Of a stretch of DNA of 64,000 bases, positions 36,574 to 45,386 are shown in pieces (within the stretch, counting starts at the first letter, position 1; every line of letters starts with the position of its first letter). The notes under the pieces are model-generated. The model did no database searches and was not told where the DNA came from. It worked only from the letters and a program-made list of their open reading frames with translations. The stretch spans positions 1,021,501 to 1,085,500 of the forward strand of contig NZ_CP080429.1 in the NCBI RefSeq assembly GCF_019613795.1, in the 5' to 3' direction. Source of the DNA: Flavobacterium litorale (lineage in GTDB: Bacteria; Bacteroidota; Bacteroidia; Flavobacteriales; Flavobacteriaceae). The position numbers and the translations under genes were made by a program.

Positions 36574-37908
36574 ATGGTTATAGTTATAAAGATTGCACAG
36601 TTATTACTAATGTTGTCAATACTTGTTGTATTGCATGAGTTTGGTCACTACATAGCTGCTAAAATATTCAAGGTAAAAGTAGAAAAGTTTTACCTTTTTA
36701 TGGATGCAGGCTTCTCATTATTTAAAAAGAAGATAGGCGAAACCGAATGGGGTATAGGCTGGCTGCCTTTAGGGGGTTATGTAAAGCTAAGCGGTATGAT
36801 TGACGAGAGTATGGATACTGAACAAATGAAGAGCGAGCCACAACCTTGGGAGTTTAGGGCAAAACCTGCTTGGCAACGCCTTATAATTATGTTAGGAGGT
36901 ATTATTGTAAACATATTGTTGGCATGGTTTATATATACTGTAGTATACTCAACATACGGTAAAAATTACGTAGCTACAGATAAAATACAGGAAAACGGAT
37001 TGGCTTTTGGCGAAACGGGTAAAAATGTAGGTTTCCAGAATGGTGATAAAATTTTAAGTGTAGATGGGAAACGCCAAGAACGTTTTGACCGTATGGTACT
37101 CGATATATTGTTAGGTGATGAGGTTGTAGTAGAGCGTGGTGGTAAGGAAGTTACTATAACGCTTACCGATGCTGATAAAAATGAAATATTGGATAAAGAA
37201 GGAAAAGGCTTTATTACAGCAAGGGTTACAAATACAGTAGTAGATTCTATTTTACCCAATAAAAATGCCGAAAAAGCTGGTTTGCGTAAAGGCGACTTAA
37301 TAAAAGGTGTTAATGGAGTTGATATGGTGTATTTTGATGAGGTATTGGATGCGTTAGAGAATAATAAAGGAAAAGGTATTACATTAAATATAGAGCGTAA
37401 TGGTAACCCTATGGCACTTAATACAAAAGTATCTGACGAAGGTACGCTTGGTTTTATGCCTAAATCTGCGGGCAATCCGGAATACTTTGTAAACGAAAAA
37501 TATAATTTCTTTACAGCTATTCCAAAAGCTATGGAAGAGTCGTACTTTTTACTAGTATATAACGTAAAACAGTTTAAATTAATACTACGCCCAAGTACGG
37601 GTGCCTATAAGCATGTGAAAAGCGTAGTGGGTATTGCAGAACTTATGCCTCCTACATGGAACTGGGAATTTTTCTGGAGGTTTACAGCACTATTTTCTAT
37701 AGCACTTGCCTTTATGAATTTACTACCAATACCAGGTTTAGATGGCGGACACGCTATATTTACCATAGCCGAAATGATAACAGGACGTAAACTTGGCGAT
37801 AAAGCGGCAGGCATAGTACAAACGGTAGGTATGGTTATATTATTAACACTCATGGCGTTAGTTTTTGGTAAAGATATTTACCAATTAATAATGAAAAATT
37901 TATCGTAA
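36574..37908 (+). CDS. rseP: RIP metalloprotease (site-2 protease) RseP
   Basis: A 444-residue intramembrane zinc protease. The first helix carries HEFGH (His21, Glu22, His25). Another motif, LNLLPIPGLDGGH near residue 385, supplies the third zinc ligand. Two PDZ domains (about 115-200 and 205-285, the second with LPNKNAEKAGLRKGDLIKGVNG) sit in between. A membrane helix at about 97-118 and the C-terminal helices complete the fold. It cleaves membrane anti-sigma factors in envelope stress response in other bacteria. No sigma factor gene is next to it. Confidence 0.95.
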   Translation: MVIVIKIAQLLLMLSILVVLHEFGHYIAAKIFKVKVEKFYLFMDAGFSLFKKKIGETEWGIGWLPLGGYVKLSGMIDESMDTEQMKSEPQPWEFRAKPAWQRLIIMLGGIIVNILLAWFIYTVVYSTYGKNYVATDKIQENGLAFGETGKNVGFQNGDKILSVDGKRQERFDRMVLDILLGDEVVVERGGKEVTITLTDADKNEILDKEGKGFITARVTNTVVDSILPNKNAEKAGLRKGDLIKGVNGVDMVYFDEVLDALENNKGKGITLNIERNGNPMALNTKVSDEGTLGFMPKSAGNPEYFVNEKYNFFTAIPKAMEESYFLLVYNVKQFKLILRPSTGAYKHVKSVVGIAELMPPTWNWEFFWRFTALFSIALAFMNLLPIPGLDGGHAIFTIAEMITGRKLGDKAAGIVQTVGMVILLTLMALVFGKDIYQLIMKNLS

Positions 37909-37914
37909 AATTGT

Positions 37915-37944
37915 TTGCGAAAATTAAAAATGGTTATATATTTG
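37915..37944 (+). promoter_or_regulatory. promoter of the tRNA-Asn gene
   Basis: TTG at 37915-37917, a 19-base spacer and TATATTTG at 37937-37944, followed by CACCGCA, match the Bacteroidetes consensus well. It drives a leader of about 95 bases ahead of the tRNA; the leader contains a 7-bp inverted repeat (37999-38005 with 38025-38031). Confidence 0.75.
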
Positions 37945-38046
37945 CACCGCAATAAAGGTAACAGGTATAATGTGCCTTAGGGTCTTAAAAAATACAATGT
38001 AATTGCTGCTACAGCGTAAAAGTAAATTACACCATAATATACAGTT

Positions 38047-38120
38047 TCCTCCTTAGCTCAGTTGGTTAGAGCATCTGACTGTTAATCAGAGGGTCCTTGG
38101 TTCGAGCCCAAGAGGGGGAG
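38047..38120 (+). tRNA. trnN: tRNA-Asn (anticodon GTT)
   Basis: A 74-base cloverleaf. The 7-bp acceptor stem pairs TCCTCCT (38047-38053) with AGGGGGA (38113-38119, one G-U pair), with discriminator G38120. The D arm GCTC/GAGC encloses AGTTGGTTA. The anticodon stem TCTGA/TCAGA frames loop CTGTTAA with anticodon GTT at 38081-38083. The T arm is CTTGG/CCAAG with TTCGAGC. The CCA end is not encoded. It has its own promoter and terminator. Confidence 0.97.
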
Positions 38121-38126
38121 CTTTTA

Positions 38127-38158
38127 AAGCCAGTCTGTACAGACTGGCTTATTTTATT
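38127..38158 (+). terminator. terminator of the tRNA-Asn transcript
   Basis: A perfect 12-bp inverted repeat, AAGCCAGTCTGT (38127-38138) with its complement (38139-38150), is followed by ATTTTATTTT. It ends the tRNA unit. Confidence 0.85.
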
Positions 38159-38279
38159 TTATTACTTTTCTACTATAATTCCCAATCACACTTAAAGTGT
38201 TTAAACAACTCAAAATAATACCTGTTGTTGTGTTGTAAATATTACCCTCTTTTTACTCCATTTGAAATTTAACTATTGT

Positions 38280-38334
38280 TTATTGAGATTAAGTCTAAAT
38301 AATTTTGTTTTTGAAAAACGCTGCAATATATTTG
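38280..38334 (+). promoter_or_regulatory. promoter with adjacent imperfect dyad before the DUF4856-imelysin cassette
   Basis: TTG (38305-38307), a 19-base spacer and TATATTTG (38327-38334) form a good promoter 25 bases ahead of ATG 38360. Directly upstream, 38280-38302 is a 23-bp imperfect palindrome (18 of 23 positions symmetric) with outer TTATT/AATAA arms and an AGA...TCT core. Dyads with such a core are plausible metal-regulator (DtxR/Fur-like) sites. Iron control is an inference from the genes downstream. Confidence 0.5.
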
Positions 38335-38359
38335 CACCACAATTTACAAAAAAGCAAAA

Positions 38360-39559
38360 ATGAAAAAATTAGTATTAGGCTTATTAGTTACTGCAGGTGT
38401 ACTTACATCTTGCTCTAGTGATGATGATAACGGATCTGCAGATTCTCAAGTAGTAGCTCCTGCAACGTATGCATTTACAAGAGATGGAAACGCTACAGTT
38501 AGTTTTGGAGGACAGACTACAAGAATCCAAATGGGAGATGAATTAACAAGTGCATTAAAAGATAATTCGAGAACACAAGAGCAATTAGCAGCAATGTTTG
38601 CGCATACAGAAGGTGCAAATAACTTTATGGACACTAATTTAAATGCATCTGATAAGAGTATTCGTAGTAAAGTAGCTGCATCCGAAGATTACTTTAGTGC
38701 CAATACTACAGTATCTAACGCTATAAAAGCTGATTTTGACAGCTGGATTACAGCACAAACAACAGAGGTATTCCCTAACTGGAATGTAACCGCAACCCAA
38801 GGTAATGCAGGAAAATTAGAGGAGCTAGGCAGTAACACAGCACGTTATGTTAACGCAAACGGATTGGAGTACGACCAAGCTGTTGGAAAATCGTTAATAG
38901 GAGCATTAATGACAGACCAAATGCTTAATAACTATTTAAGCCCAGCCGTACTAGATGCAGGCGATAACAGAACAAACAACGATAATGATATTGTTGCAGA
39001 GGGTAAAAGCTACACTACCATGGAGCACAAGTGGGATGAAGCTTACGGGTACCTATATGGTAACGAAGAAACGCCTGCTACACCACAACTTAACAGAGAT
39101 GGGTTTTTAAATAAATACTTAGACCGTGTTGAAAATGATACTGATTTTGCAGGTATTGCAGATGATATTTACAATGCGTTTAAATTAGGTAGAGCAGCAA
39201 TTGTTGCTAAAAACTACGAAGTTCGTGATGCACAAGCAGCAATTATTAAAGAAAAAGTATCAATGATAGTTGCAATAAGAGCAGTATACTACCTACAATC
39301 TGCTAAAACGGTTTTAGCTACAGATAAAGCAGCTGCATTCCACGATTTATCTGAAGGTTTTGGTTTTATATACAGCCTACAATTTACGCGCAAACCAGAT
39401 ACTAACGCACCTTATTTTAGTAAAACAGAAGTAGATGGTTACTTAAGCCAATTAATGGCAGGTAATGGTTTTTGGGATATAACGCCAGATACATTAGACC
39501 AAATATCGGATGCTATTGCTAGCCGATTTGCCTTTACAACGGCACAAACAATAAACTAA
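38360..39559 (+). CDS. DUF4856 family lipoprotein
   Basis: A 399-residue exported lipoprotein (signal ending GVLTSCSSDDD, lipidated Cys18). The body starts ATYAFTRDGNATVSFGGQTTRI and is then mostly helical, matching DUF4856, a family almost confined to Bacteroidetes and usually encoded next to imelysin genes. The AMFAHTEGANNF and MEHKWDEAYGYLYG segments are family-like. The function is unknown, but an imelysin-like helical repeat and periplasmic or outer-membrane location suggest iron or metal handling. It is the first gene of the four-gene cassette and has its own promoter. Confidence 0.85.
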   Translation: MKKLVLGLLVTAGVLTSCSSDDDNGSADSQVVAPATYAFTRDGNATVSFGGQTTRIQMGDELTSALKDNSRTQEQLAAMFAHTEGANNFMDTNLNASDKSIRSKVAASEDYFSANTTVSNAIKADFDSWITAQTTEVFPNWNVTATQGNAGKLEELGSNTARYVNANGLEYDQAVGKSLIGALMTDQMLNNYLSPAVLDAGDNRTNNDNDIVAEGKSYTTMEHKWDEAYGYLYGNEETPATPQLNRDGFLNKYLDRVENDTDFAGIADDIYNAFKLGRAAIVAKNYEVRDAQAAIIKEKVSMIVAIRAVYYLQSAKTVLATDKAAAFHDLSEGFGFIYSLQFTRKPDTNAPYFSKTEVDGYLSQLMAGNGFWDITPDTLDQISDAIASRFAFTTAQTIN

Positions 39560-39662
39560 AATGGAATAAATGTGCAAAAGTACTCATCCTAATACTGTGT
39601 AAATTAGGAAGTAATGTAGTATTTTTGTCGCCGATTTAAAAAATTAATGGGAAATTGATGTT

Positions 39663-40769
39663 ATGATGAAGAAATTTTTTCTGGTAGCATGTATGGCTAT
39701 CGTAATTACAGCTTGTACTGAAAGCGATGATACGGGTGGAGGTACAACCTCAGATTCTTTTGATAGAGGTGCTATGCTTACCAACTTAGCAGATAATATT
39801 ATTATACCTGCATATCAGGACTTAGATGCTAAACTAGCTGTGCTTGTTACTGCAAAAGATAATTTTATAGCCGAACCCAATCAGGTTAATTTAACTGCTC
39901 TCAGAGCATCGTGGTTAAGTGCCTACAAAACATGGCAACATGTGGAGATGTTTAACATTGGAAAAGCAGAAGAAACAGTTTATTATTTCCAAATGAACAT
40001 TTATCCTACTAATGTTACAGATGTTCAGAATAATATTGCGTCAGGCACATACGATTTATCAACCCCAAGTAATAATGATGCTGTAGGTTTTCCTGCGCTA
40101 GATTATATGCTGTACGGTGTTGCAGATACTGATGAAGCCATTATAGCCATGTACCATACGGCTACCGATGCAGCAAAGTACAAGACATACCTGTCTGACC
40201 TGACCGAACAAATGAAAGCACTTACAAGCGTAGTGTTATCAGATTGGACAACTTCGTACAGAGCTACATTTATTGCAGGTACAGCCAATACAGCATCGAG
40301 TGCTGCTAACAAGCTAATAAACGATTTTATATTTTATTATGAAAAAGGATTACGAGCTAACAAAGTAGGTATACCTGCGGGTAATTTCTCATCTACGCCA
40401 CTACCCGAAAAAGTAGAAGCATATTATAATAAACAAGTTTCTAAAGAATTGGCTACAGAAGCCCTAACAGCGGTAAAAAACGTGTTTGAAGGCAGAGCCT
40501 ACAACGGTACTGCTACAGGGAGTAGTTTTAAATCGTACCTAGAGTTTTTAGGTAAAACAGAACTATCTACACGTATAACCAATGCACTTACTAATGGTAT
40601 GCAAAAGCTAGAAACGTTAGATAATAACTTTTACAACCAAGTTAATACCAATAATGCTAAAATGACAGAAGCGTACGATGCATTACAAGCAGTAGTAGTA
40701 CTATTTAAAGTAGATATGCTACAAGCCTTTAATGTTAGTGTAGACTATGTTGATGCTGATGGCGATTAA
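39663..40769 (+). CDS. imelysin family (M75-like) lipoprotein
   Basis: A 368-residue helical lipoprotein (signal ending AIVITACTES, Cys18). It has the imelysin layout with RASWLSAYKTWQHVEMFNIG in the first half. The family's GxHxxE metal motif is replaced by GFPALD (residues 142-147), so the His and Glu expected for iron binding are Pro and Asp. Imelysins act in iron uptake as periplasmic or surface proteins. It follows the DUF4856 gene by 103 bases, with a TATTTTTG box at 39620-39627 and a 7-bp dyad (39587-39593 with 39603-39609) in the gap. A second ATG three bases in is equally possible. Confidence 0.88.
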   Translation: MMKKFFLVACMAIVITACTESDDTGGGTTSDSFDRGAMLTNLADNIIIPAYQDLDAKLAVLVTAKDNFIAEPNQVNLTALRASWLSAYKTWQHVEMFNIGKAEETVYYFQMNIYPTNVTDVQNNIASGTYDLSTPSNNDAVGFPALDYMLYGVADTDEAIIAMYHTATDAAKYKTYLSDLTEQMKALTSVVLSDWTTSYRATFIAGTANTASSAANKLINDFIFYYEKGLRANKVGIPAGNFSSTPLPEKVEAYYNKQVSKELATEALTAVKNVFEGRAYNGTATGSSFKSYLEFLGKTELSTRITNALTNGMQKLETLDNNFYNQVNTNNAKMTEAYDALQAVVVLFKVDMLQAFNVSVDYVDADGD

Positions 40770-40790
40770 CACATAATACCTATAAAAAAT

Positions 40791-40822
40791 AAAGGTTGCC
40801 GACATAAAGGCAACCTTTTTTT
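40791..40822. terminator. intrinsic terminator between imelysin and HTTM genes
   Basis: A perfect 10-bp stem (AAAGGTTGCC 40791-40800 with 40809-40818), an eight-base loop and a seven-base T-run end three bases before the HTTM ATG at 40826. It would stop most imelysin transcripts here, or act as an attenuator for the HTTM-receptor pair. The A-rich left flank makes it weakly bidirectional. Confidence 0.85.
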
Positions 40823-40825
40823 GTA

Positions 40826-42196
40826 ATGAAGCTGGACCTAAAAACATACTTAAATACAACCACTAAAGCAGCCCCACTAATCGTTTTTCGTATTGGTTTC
40901 GGGCTTATGATGTTTTTAAGTATTATACGTTTTTGGGCAAAGGGCTGGATAGAAACACTATACATACAGCCAAAATTTCATTTTACCTATTATGGGTTCG
41001 AGTGGGTAAAGCCACTAGGCAATTACACCTATTTACTATTTATTATTTGTGGTTTGGCAGCGTTTTTTGTAGCCATTGGTTATAAATACAGGCTTGCTAT
41101 TATTACCTTTTTCCTCAGTTTTACGTATATAGAACTAATGGATAAAACCACCTACTTAAACCACTATTACTTTATAAGCATAATGAGTTTTATGCTCATC
41201 TTTTTACCTGCAAACGTTTCCTTTTCCGTAGATGCGTATCTTAAAAAAAAATCATACAGTTATATTCCTAAATGGAATATAGATGCAGTAAAACTACTAC
41301 TAGGTATTGTATATGTATATGCGGGTTTGGCCAAAATAAATTCCGATTGGTTAGGCAAAGCCCAACCGCTAAAAATATGGTTACCCTCTAAATACGATTT
41401 ACCTTATATTGGCGAAAACCTCATGCAGCAAAATTGGTTCCACCATGCCATGAGTTGGTCGGGCATGCTGTACGATTTATTTATCCCTTTTTTATTGCTT
41501 TACAAAAAAACACGCTGGGTAGCTTTTGCCCTAGTTGTGTTTTTCCATGTGTTTACCCGAGTATTATTCCCCATAGGTATATTTCCGTATGTAATGATAG
41601 TCGGTTCGCTAATTTTCTTCGAGGCAGGCTTCCACGAAAAAGTTATAGCATTTTTAAAACGAATCCTTCAAAAATTCTTCAACTCTAAACCTAAAAATAG
41701 CATTGTAAAAGAGCAGTATAACTACAAATACAAAAATATTACAATACCTGTATTGGTAGTATTTTTTACTATACAATTACTATTTCCGTTTCGATATAGC
41801 TTATACCCCGACGAGTTATTTTGGACGGAAGAGGGCTACCGCTTTTCGTGGCGTGTAATGCTCATGGAGAAAATGGGGTATGCTAACTTTAAGATAGTAG
41901 ATGGTACCACAAAACAATCTTTCTATGTAAACAATACTGATTTTTTAACCCCGTTTCAGGAAAAGCAAATGAGCTTTCAGCCCGATTTTATTTTAGAGTA
42001 TGCCCATTACTTAGGCGATTATTACAAAAATAAAGGTTACCAAAACGTAGAAGTATACGTAGAAAGTTATGTTGCTTTAAATGGCAGATTAAGCCAGCCA
42101 TTTGTAGATAAAACAGTAAATTTGTACCGCGAAAAAGAATCGTTTAAACATAAAGACTGGATACTCCCATTTAATGACGAAATTAAAGGATTATAG
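40826..42196 (+). CDS. HTTM (vitamin-K gamma-carboxylase-like) membrane protein
   Basis: A 456-residue polytopic membrane protein with the HTTM signature: TKAAPLIVFRIGFGLMMFLSIIRFWAK at the start, helices at about 18-36, 65-88, 92-112, 125-143, 160-175, 205-222, 230-265 and 305-322, and a C-terminal soluble part with FWTEEGYRFSWRVMLMEKMG. HTTM domains are the membrane half of gamma-glutamyl carboxylases, although most bacterial members have no proven reaction. It overlaps the receptor gene by 23 bases, so the two are coupled. In this cassette it could modify or support the receptor or imelysin; that is inference. Confidence 0.88.
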   Translation: MKLDLKTYLNTTTKAAPLIVFRIGFGLMMFLSIIRFWAKGWIETLYIQPKFHFTYYGFEWVKPLGNYTYLLFIICGLAAFFVAIGYKYRLAIITFFLSFTYIELMDKTTYLNHYYFISIMSFMLIFLPANVSFSVDAYLKKKSYSYIPKWNIDAVKLLLGIVYVYAGLAKINSDWLGKAQPLKIWLPSKYDLPYIGENLMQQNWFHHAMSWSGMLYDLFIPFLLLYKKTRWVAFALVVFFHVFTRVLFPIGIFPYVMIVGSLIFFEAGFHEKVIAFLKRILQKFFNSKPKNSIVKEQYNYKYKNITIPVLVVFFTIQLLFPFRYSLYPDELFWTEEGYRFSWRVMLMEKMGYANFKIVDGTTKQSFYVNNTDFLTPFQEKQMSFQPDFILEYAHYLGDYYKNKGYQNVEVYVESYVALNGRLSQPFVDKTVNLYREKESFKHKDWILPFNDEIKGL

Positions 42197-44603
42197 CATT
42201 ATATTGTTTGTGTGTTTATTAACTATAAGCCTGCAAGCGCAACACAAAGTATCGGGTACTGTAACTACTACCAATACTGGTTTACCCATAAAAAGTGTAG
42301 AAGTTTACGATAAAAATTGGCAGCAATTGGCAGTAACCAATACCGAAGGGTATTTTGAGTTTACTACGGATAAAGAAAAACTAACAATAGTATTTTTATC
42401 CTACGATTATAGCCTTGCCGAACAAACAATAACGGTTACTGAGGATGTAGTACTAAACCAACAATTACAACTATACGCTAAAGAATTATCGGAGGTAGAA
42501 ATTAATGCCCGACGCCGAAAAGCATTCGAGTTAAGACGGCTTAAAGATGTAGAGGGTACAGCTATTTATGCAGGTAAAAAAACCGAAGTGGTTTTAGTAG
42601 AGCAATCTATGGCAAATTTAGCATCCAATAACGCTAGGCAAATATACAGCCAAGTGGCAGGACTGAATATTTACCAGAATGACGATGCGGGACTACAACT
42701 TAACATTGGCGGTAGGGGGCTTGACCCAAACCGAACGGCAAATTTTAATACCCGCCAAAACGGTTACGATATTAGTGCCGACGTGTTAGGGTATCCTGAG
42801 AGTTATTATTCACCAGCATCAGAGGCATTGCAGGAAGTACAAATAATACGGGGTGCAGCATCGTTACAATACGGTACGCAGTTTGGTGGCTTGGTAAACT
42901 TTATTATGAAGAAACCCAACCCAAATAAACCCCTGGAAATTGTAGCCCGAAACACAATAGGCAGCAATAGCCTGTACACCAACTTTACAAGTGTAAGCGG
43001 TACGCACAAAAACTGGAGTTACTACTCGTACTTTAACTATAAAAAGGGAGATGGTTTCCGCCCAAATTCCGAGTTCGAATCTAAAAATGTATATGCCCAT
43101 ATAGGGTATACTTTTAACGAAAAAACAAAACTTACGGGAGAGGTTACCTATTTACGGTATTTGGCGCAACAAGCAGGCGGGCTAAACGACCAAATGTTCC
43201 AGAATGATCCTTTCCAGAGCAATAGAGAACGCAATTGGTTTCAGGTAGATTGGTTACTGTACAACATGCAATTCTCACACAAATTTTCTGATAAAACCAA
43301 TTTTACCTTTAATGCTTTTGGATTAAATGCATCCCGTTATGCGTTGGGCTTTCGTACCAACAGGGTAGACCAAGTGGACTCATTAGCGGAACGAGATTTA
43401 ATAAAAGGTGAGTTTAACAATTTTGGTTTCGAAACCCGTGTGTTACACAAATACAATCTACTAGGCAAAAAAGCAGTAGGGCTATTAGGGTTTAAATTCT
43501 ACAAAGCCGATAATACCAACCAGCAAGGACCAGGCTCTGATGGTAGGGGTGCAGATTTTGATTTTCAGCTCGACAATTATCCTAATTACCCCAACCAATC
43601 CGACTATACCTATCCTAACTTAAACTTAGCTATGTTTGGCGAGAATATAGTGTACCTGTCCGATAAACTATCGGTTACACCAGGTTTCCGATTGGAACAC
43701 ATAAAAACAGAAAGCGAAGGCTTTTTTAAACGTATTAATACCGATGCAGCAGGCAATGTAATACTAAACGAAACAGTAAACGATAGCGAGGTACGCGAGC
43801 GCTCATTTGTATTGCTAGGCTTGGGTACAAGCTACAAACCCACTAAGGCGGTAGAGGTGTATGGTAACATATCGCAAAATTACCGTTCGGTAACCTTTAC
43901 CGATATTAGTATTATAAATCCAGCGTTTGCCATAAGCCCCGATATAGATGACGAAAAGGGTTTTACGGTAGATGTAGGCTTGCGCGGTAATTACAACAAT
44001 AAAATAGCGTACGATGTTAGTGCTTTTAGCCTGTTTTATAATGACAGAATTGGTTTTGTACAACGCGCCTTCCCCGATGGTAGCGTAAAAAGCGAGCGTG
44101 GCAATGTGGGTGATGCTGTAATGTACGGTATAGAATCGTTGATTGATTTTAATGTAAAAGAATTTTTTACCAGTAGCAGAAATTACAGCTTTAACTATTT
44201 TATAAATACGTCGTTTATAAGTTCGGAATATACCAAATCAGAAGAAAACGGGGTAGAGGGGAACAAAGTAGAGTTTATACCCGATGTAAACATTAAAACA
44301 GGTATTCGGTTTGGATATAAAGATTTGCTGGGGAGTATACAGTACACCTACTTATCGCAACAATTTACAGATGCTACCAACGCGGTAGATGGTAACCTAA
44401 GTGGTGTAATTGGCGAAATTCCTGCCTACGATGTTATGGATGTATCGTTATCCTATACCTATAAACTATTTAAACTGGAGGCGGGTATAAACAATGTACT
44501 CAACAACTACTACTTTACAAGGCGTGCAACAGGGTATCCTGGGCCAGGTATTATCCCTTCGCCTGATAGAAATTTCTATACCACGCTTCAAATTAAATTT
44601 TAA
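42174..44603 (+). CDS. TonB-dependent outer membrane receptor (FecA-like)
   Basis: An 809-residue receptor. Signal peptide 1-22 (ISLQAQ), an N-terminal CarboxypepD_reg-like beta domain (about 23-100), a plug (about 130-245, with LASNNARQIYSQVAGLNIYQ, IGGRGLDPNR and VQIIRGAASLQYGTQFGGLVNF), then a 22-strand barrel ending in aromatic Phe (YTTLQIKF). The near-C-terminal TRRATGYPGPGIIPS resembles FecA-type ferric-citrate receptors. It takes up a chelated metal, most likely iron, across the outer membrane using TonB energy. It starts inside the HTTM gene (23-base overlap). Confidence 0.92.
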   Translation: MTKLKDYSIILFVCLLTISLQAQHKVSGTVTTTNTGLPIKSVEVYDKNWQQLAVTNTEGYFEFTTDKEKLTIVFLSYDYSLAEQTITVTEDVVLNQQLQLYAKELSEVEINARRRKAFELRRLKDVEGTAIYAGKKTEVVLVEQSMANLASNNARQIYSQVAGLNIYQNDDAGLQLNIGGRGLDPNRTANFNTRQNGYDISADVLGYPESYYSPASEALQEVQIIRGAASLQYGTQFGGLVNFIMKKPNPNKPLEIVARNTIGSNSLYTNFTSVSGTHKNWSYYSYFNYKKGDGFRPNSEFESKNVYAHIGYTFNEKTKLTGEVTYLRYLAQQAGGLNDQMFQNDPFQSNRERNWFQVDWLLYNMQFSHKFSDKTNFTFNAFGLNASRYALGFRTNRVDQVDSLAERDLIKGEFNNFGFETRVLHKYNLLGKKAVGLLGFKFYKADNTNQQGPGSDGRGADFDFQLDNYPNYPNQSDYTYPNLNLAMFGENIVYLSDKLSVTPGFRLEHIKTESEGFFKRINTDAAGNVILNETVNDSEVRERSFVLLGLGTSYKPTKAVEVYGNISQNYRSVTFTDISIINPAFAISPDIDDEKGFTVDVGLRGNYNNKIAYDVSAFSLFYNDRIGFVQRAFPDGSVKSERGNVGDAVMYGIESLIDFNVKEFFTSSRNYSFNYFINTSFISSEYTKSEENGVEGNKVEFIPDVNIKTGIRFGYKDLLGSIQYTYLSQQFTDATNAVDGNLSGVIGEIPAYDVMDVSLSYTYKLFKLEAGINNVLNNYYFTRRATGYPGPGIIPSPDRNFYTTLQIKF

Positions 44604-44612
44604 GGTAGGTAC

Positions 44613-44779
44613 TTATAGCCCTAGCTCTTTTTTACGCTCTTGGAATAATTCTGAAAATCAATTCTTACGTTTTAATCGGGCGGTATTTCAATAGTCGATT
44701 TCTGAGCGAAACTAATACTACATACTGATAATGCAGCCAATAGCAGGATGTTTTTAACTCTTTTGGTTGCGGATTTGTT
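44613..44779 (-). pseudogene. remnant of a small exported protein gene
   Basis: On the minus strand, without an ATG, the frame from 44779 reads NKSATKRVKNILLLAALSV, then CSISFAQKSTIEIPPD and a stop at 44672-44674, a typical signal peptide with a Flavobacterium-style SFAQ cut site. In another frame at the end, SELFQERKKELGL and a stop (44613-44615) look like the natural C-terminus of the same type of protein. The middle and the start codon are missing. This looks like a decayed gene with an internal deletion. It is the 3' neighbour of the receptor gene, in the opposite direction. Confidence 0.4.
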
Positions 44780-44835
44780 TTACAGTTATATATACAATAG
44801 AGCAATCTCTTTTTTTGTTAAAATACGATTTTTAG

Positions 44836-45042
44836 AATTCGTTCATCGTTAAAAAATACATATTCATCTATGGTAAACTACACATTACCGATAAAAAATA
44901 ATTAAAATATTACTATAGTGTACTTTTATCCTTGTAATTATTCATGAGCTGGCAAAACTAGTTAGCAATGTAATTTTCATGAATTAATTTTTTAATTGGT
45001 TAGGTGGATAAACGCTCTGAGTATTTTACTTGGAGCGTTTTT
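44836..45042 (+). ncRNA. putative structured RNA, copy A of a tandem pair
   Basis: About 207 bases with no usable ORF. It has three helices in order: GGTAA/TTACC (44871-44876 with 44885-44890), GCTGGC/GTTAGC (44948-44953 with 44961-44966, two G-U pairs), and a 13-bp terminator (45011-45023 with 45027-45039, two G-U pairs) with a T-tract. Copy B, 227 bases downstream, keeps all three helices with different bases at the variable pairs. A near-consensus TTTTTTTG box (44810-44817) precedes it. No Rfam family is recognised by eye. Confidence 0.6.
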
Positions 45043-45062
45043 CTTTGCAAACTATCGCAAAA

Positions 45063-45275
45063 AATTCATTCATCGTTAAAAAGTAGATATTCATCTACGG
45101 TAAATTGCATGTTACCGATAAAAAATAATTACAAGGGTACTTATATATTACTTTTACTCCTATAATTAAATCATGAGCTAACAACTAGTTAGCAATGTAA
45201 ATTTCATGAGTTAATTTTTTTAATTGGTTAGGTGGATGGACGCTCCGAGTACTTGTACTCGGAGCGTTTTTTTGT
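45063..45275 (+). ncRNA. putative structured RNA, copy B of a tandem pair
   Basis: A paralogue of copy A. Helices: CGGTAA/TTACCG (45098-45103 with 45112-45117), GCTAAC/GTTAGC (45177-45182 with 45188-45193, fully Watson-Crick), and a perfect 13-bp terminator stem (45240-45252 with 45255-45267) followed by seven T. TTTCTTTG at 45040-45047 mirrors the box before copy A. Where A has G-U pairs, B has A-U or G-C pairs. The AATTCATTCATCG start and the AATTGGTTAGGTGGAT block before the terminator are conserved between the two. Confidence 0.6.
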
Positions 45276-45386
45276 AATAAGTCCCTCATTTATTGTAAAT
45301 AATCCATTCGTCGAAACTTTTATGCATTTCATAGTACCACTAGGTAGGGTAAACGAATAATGGAAATAAAATATAGATACCCGCCC

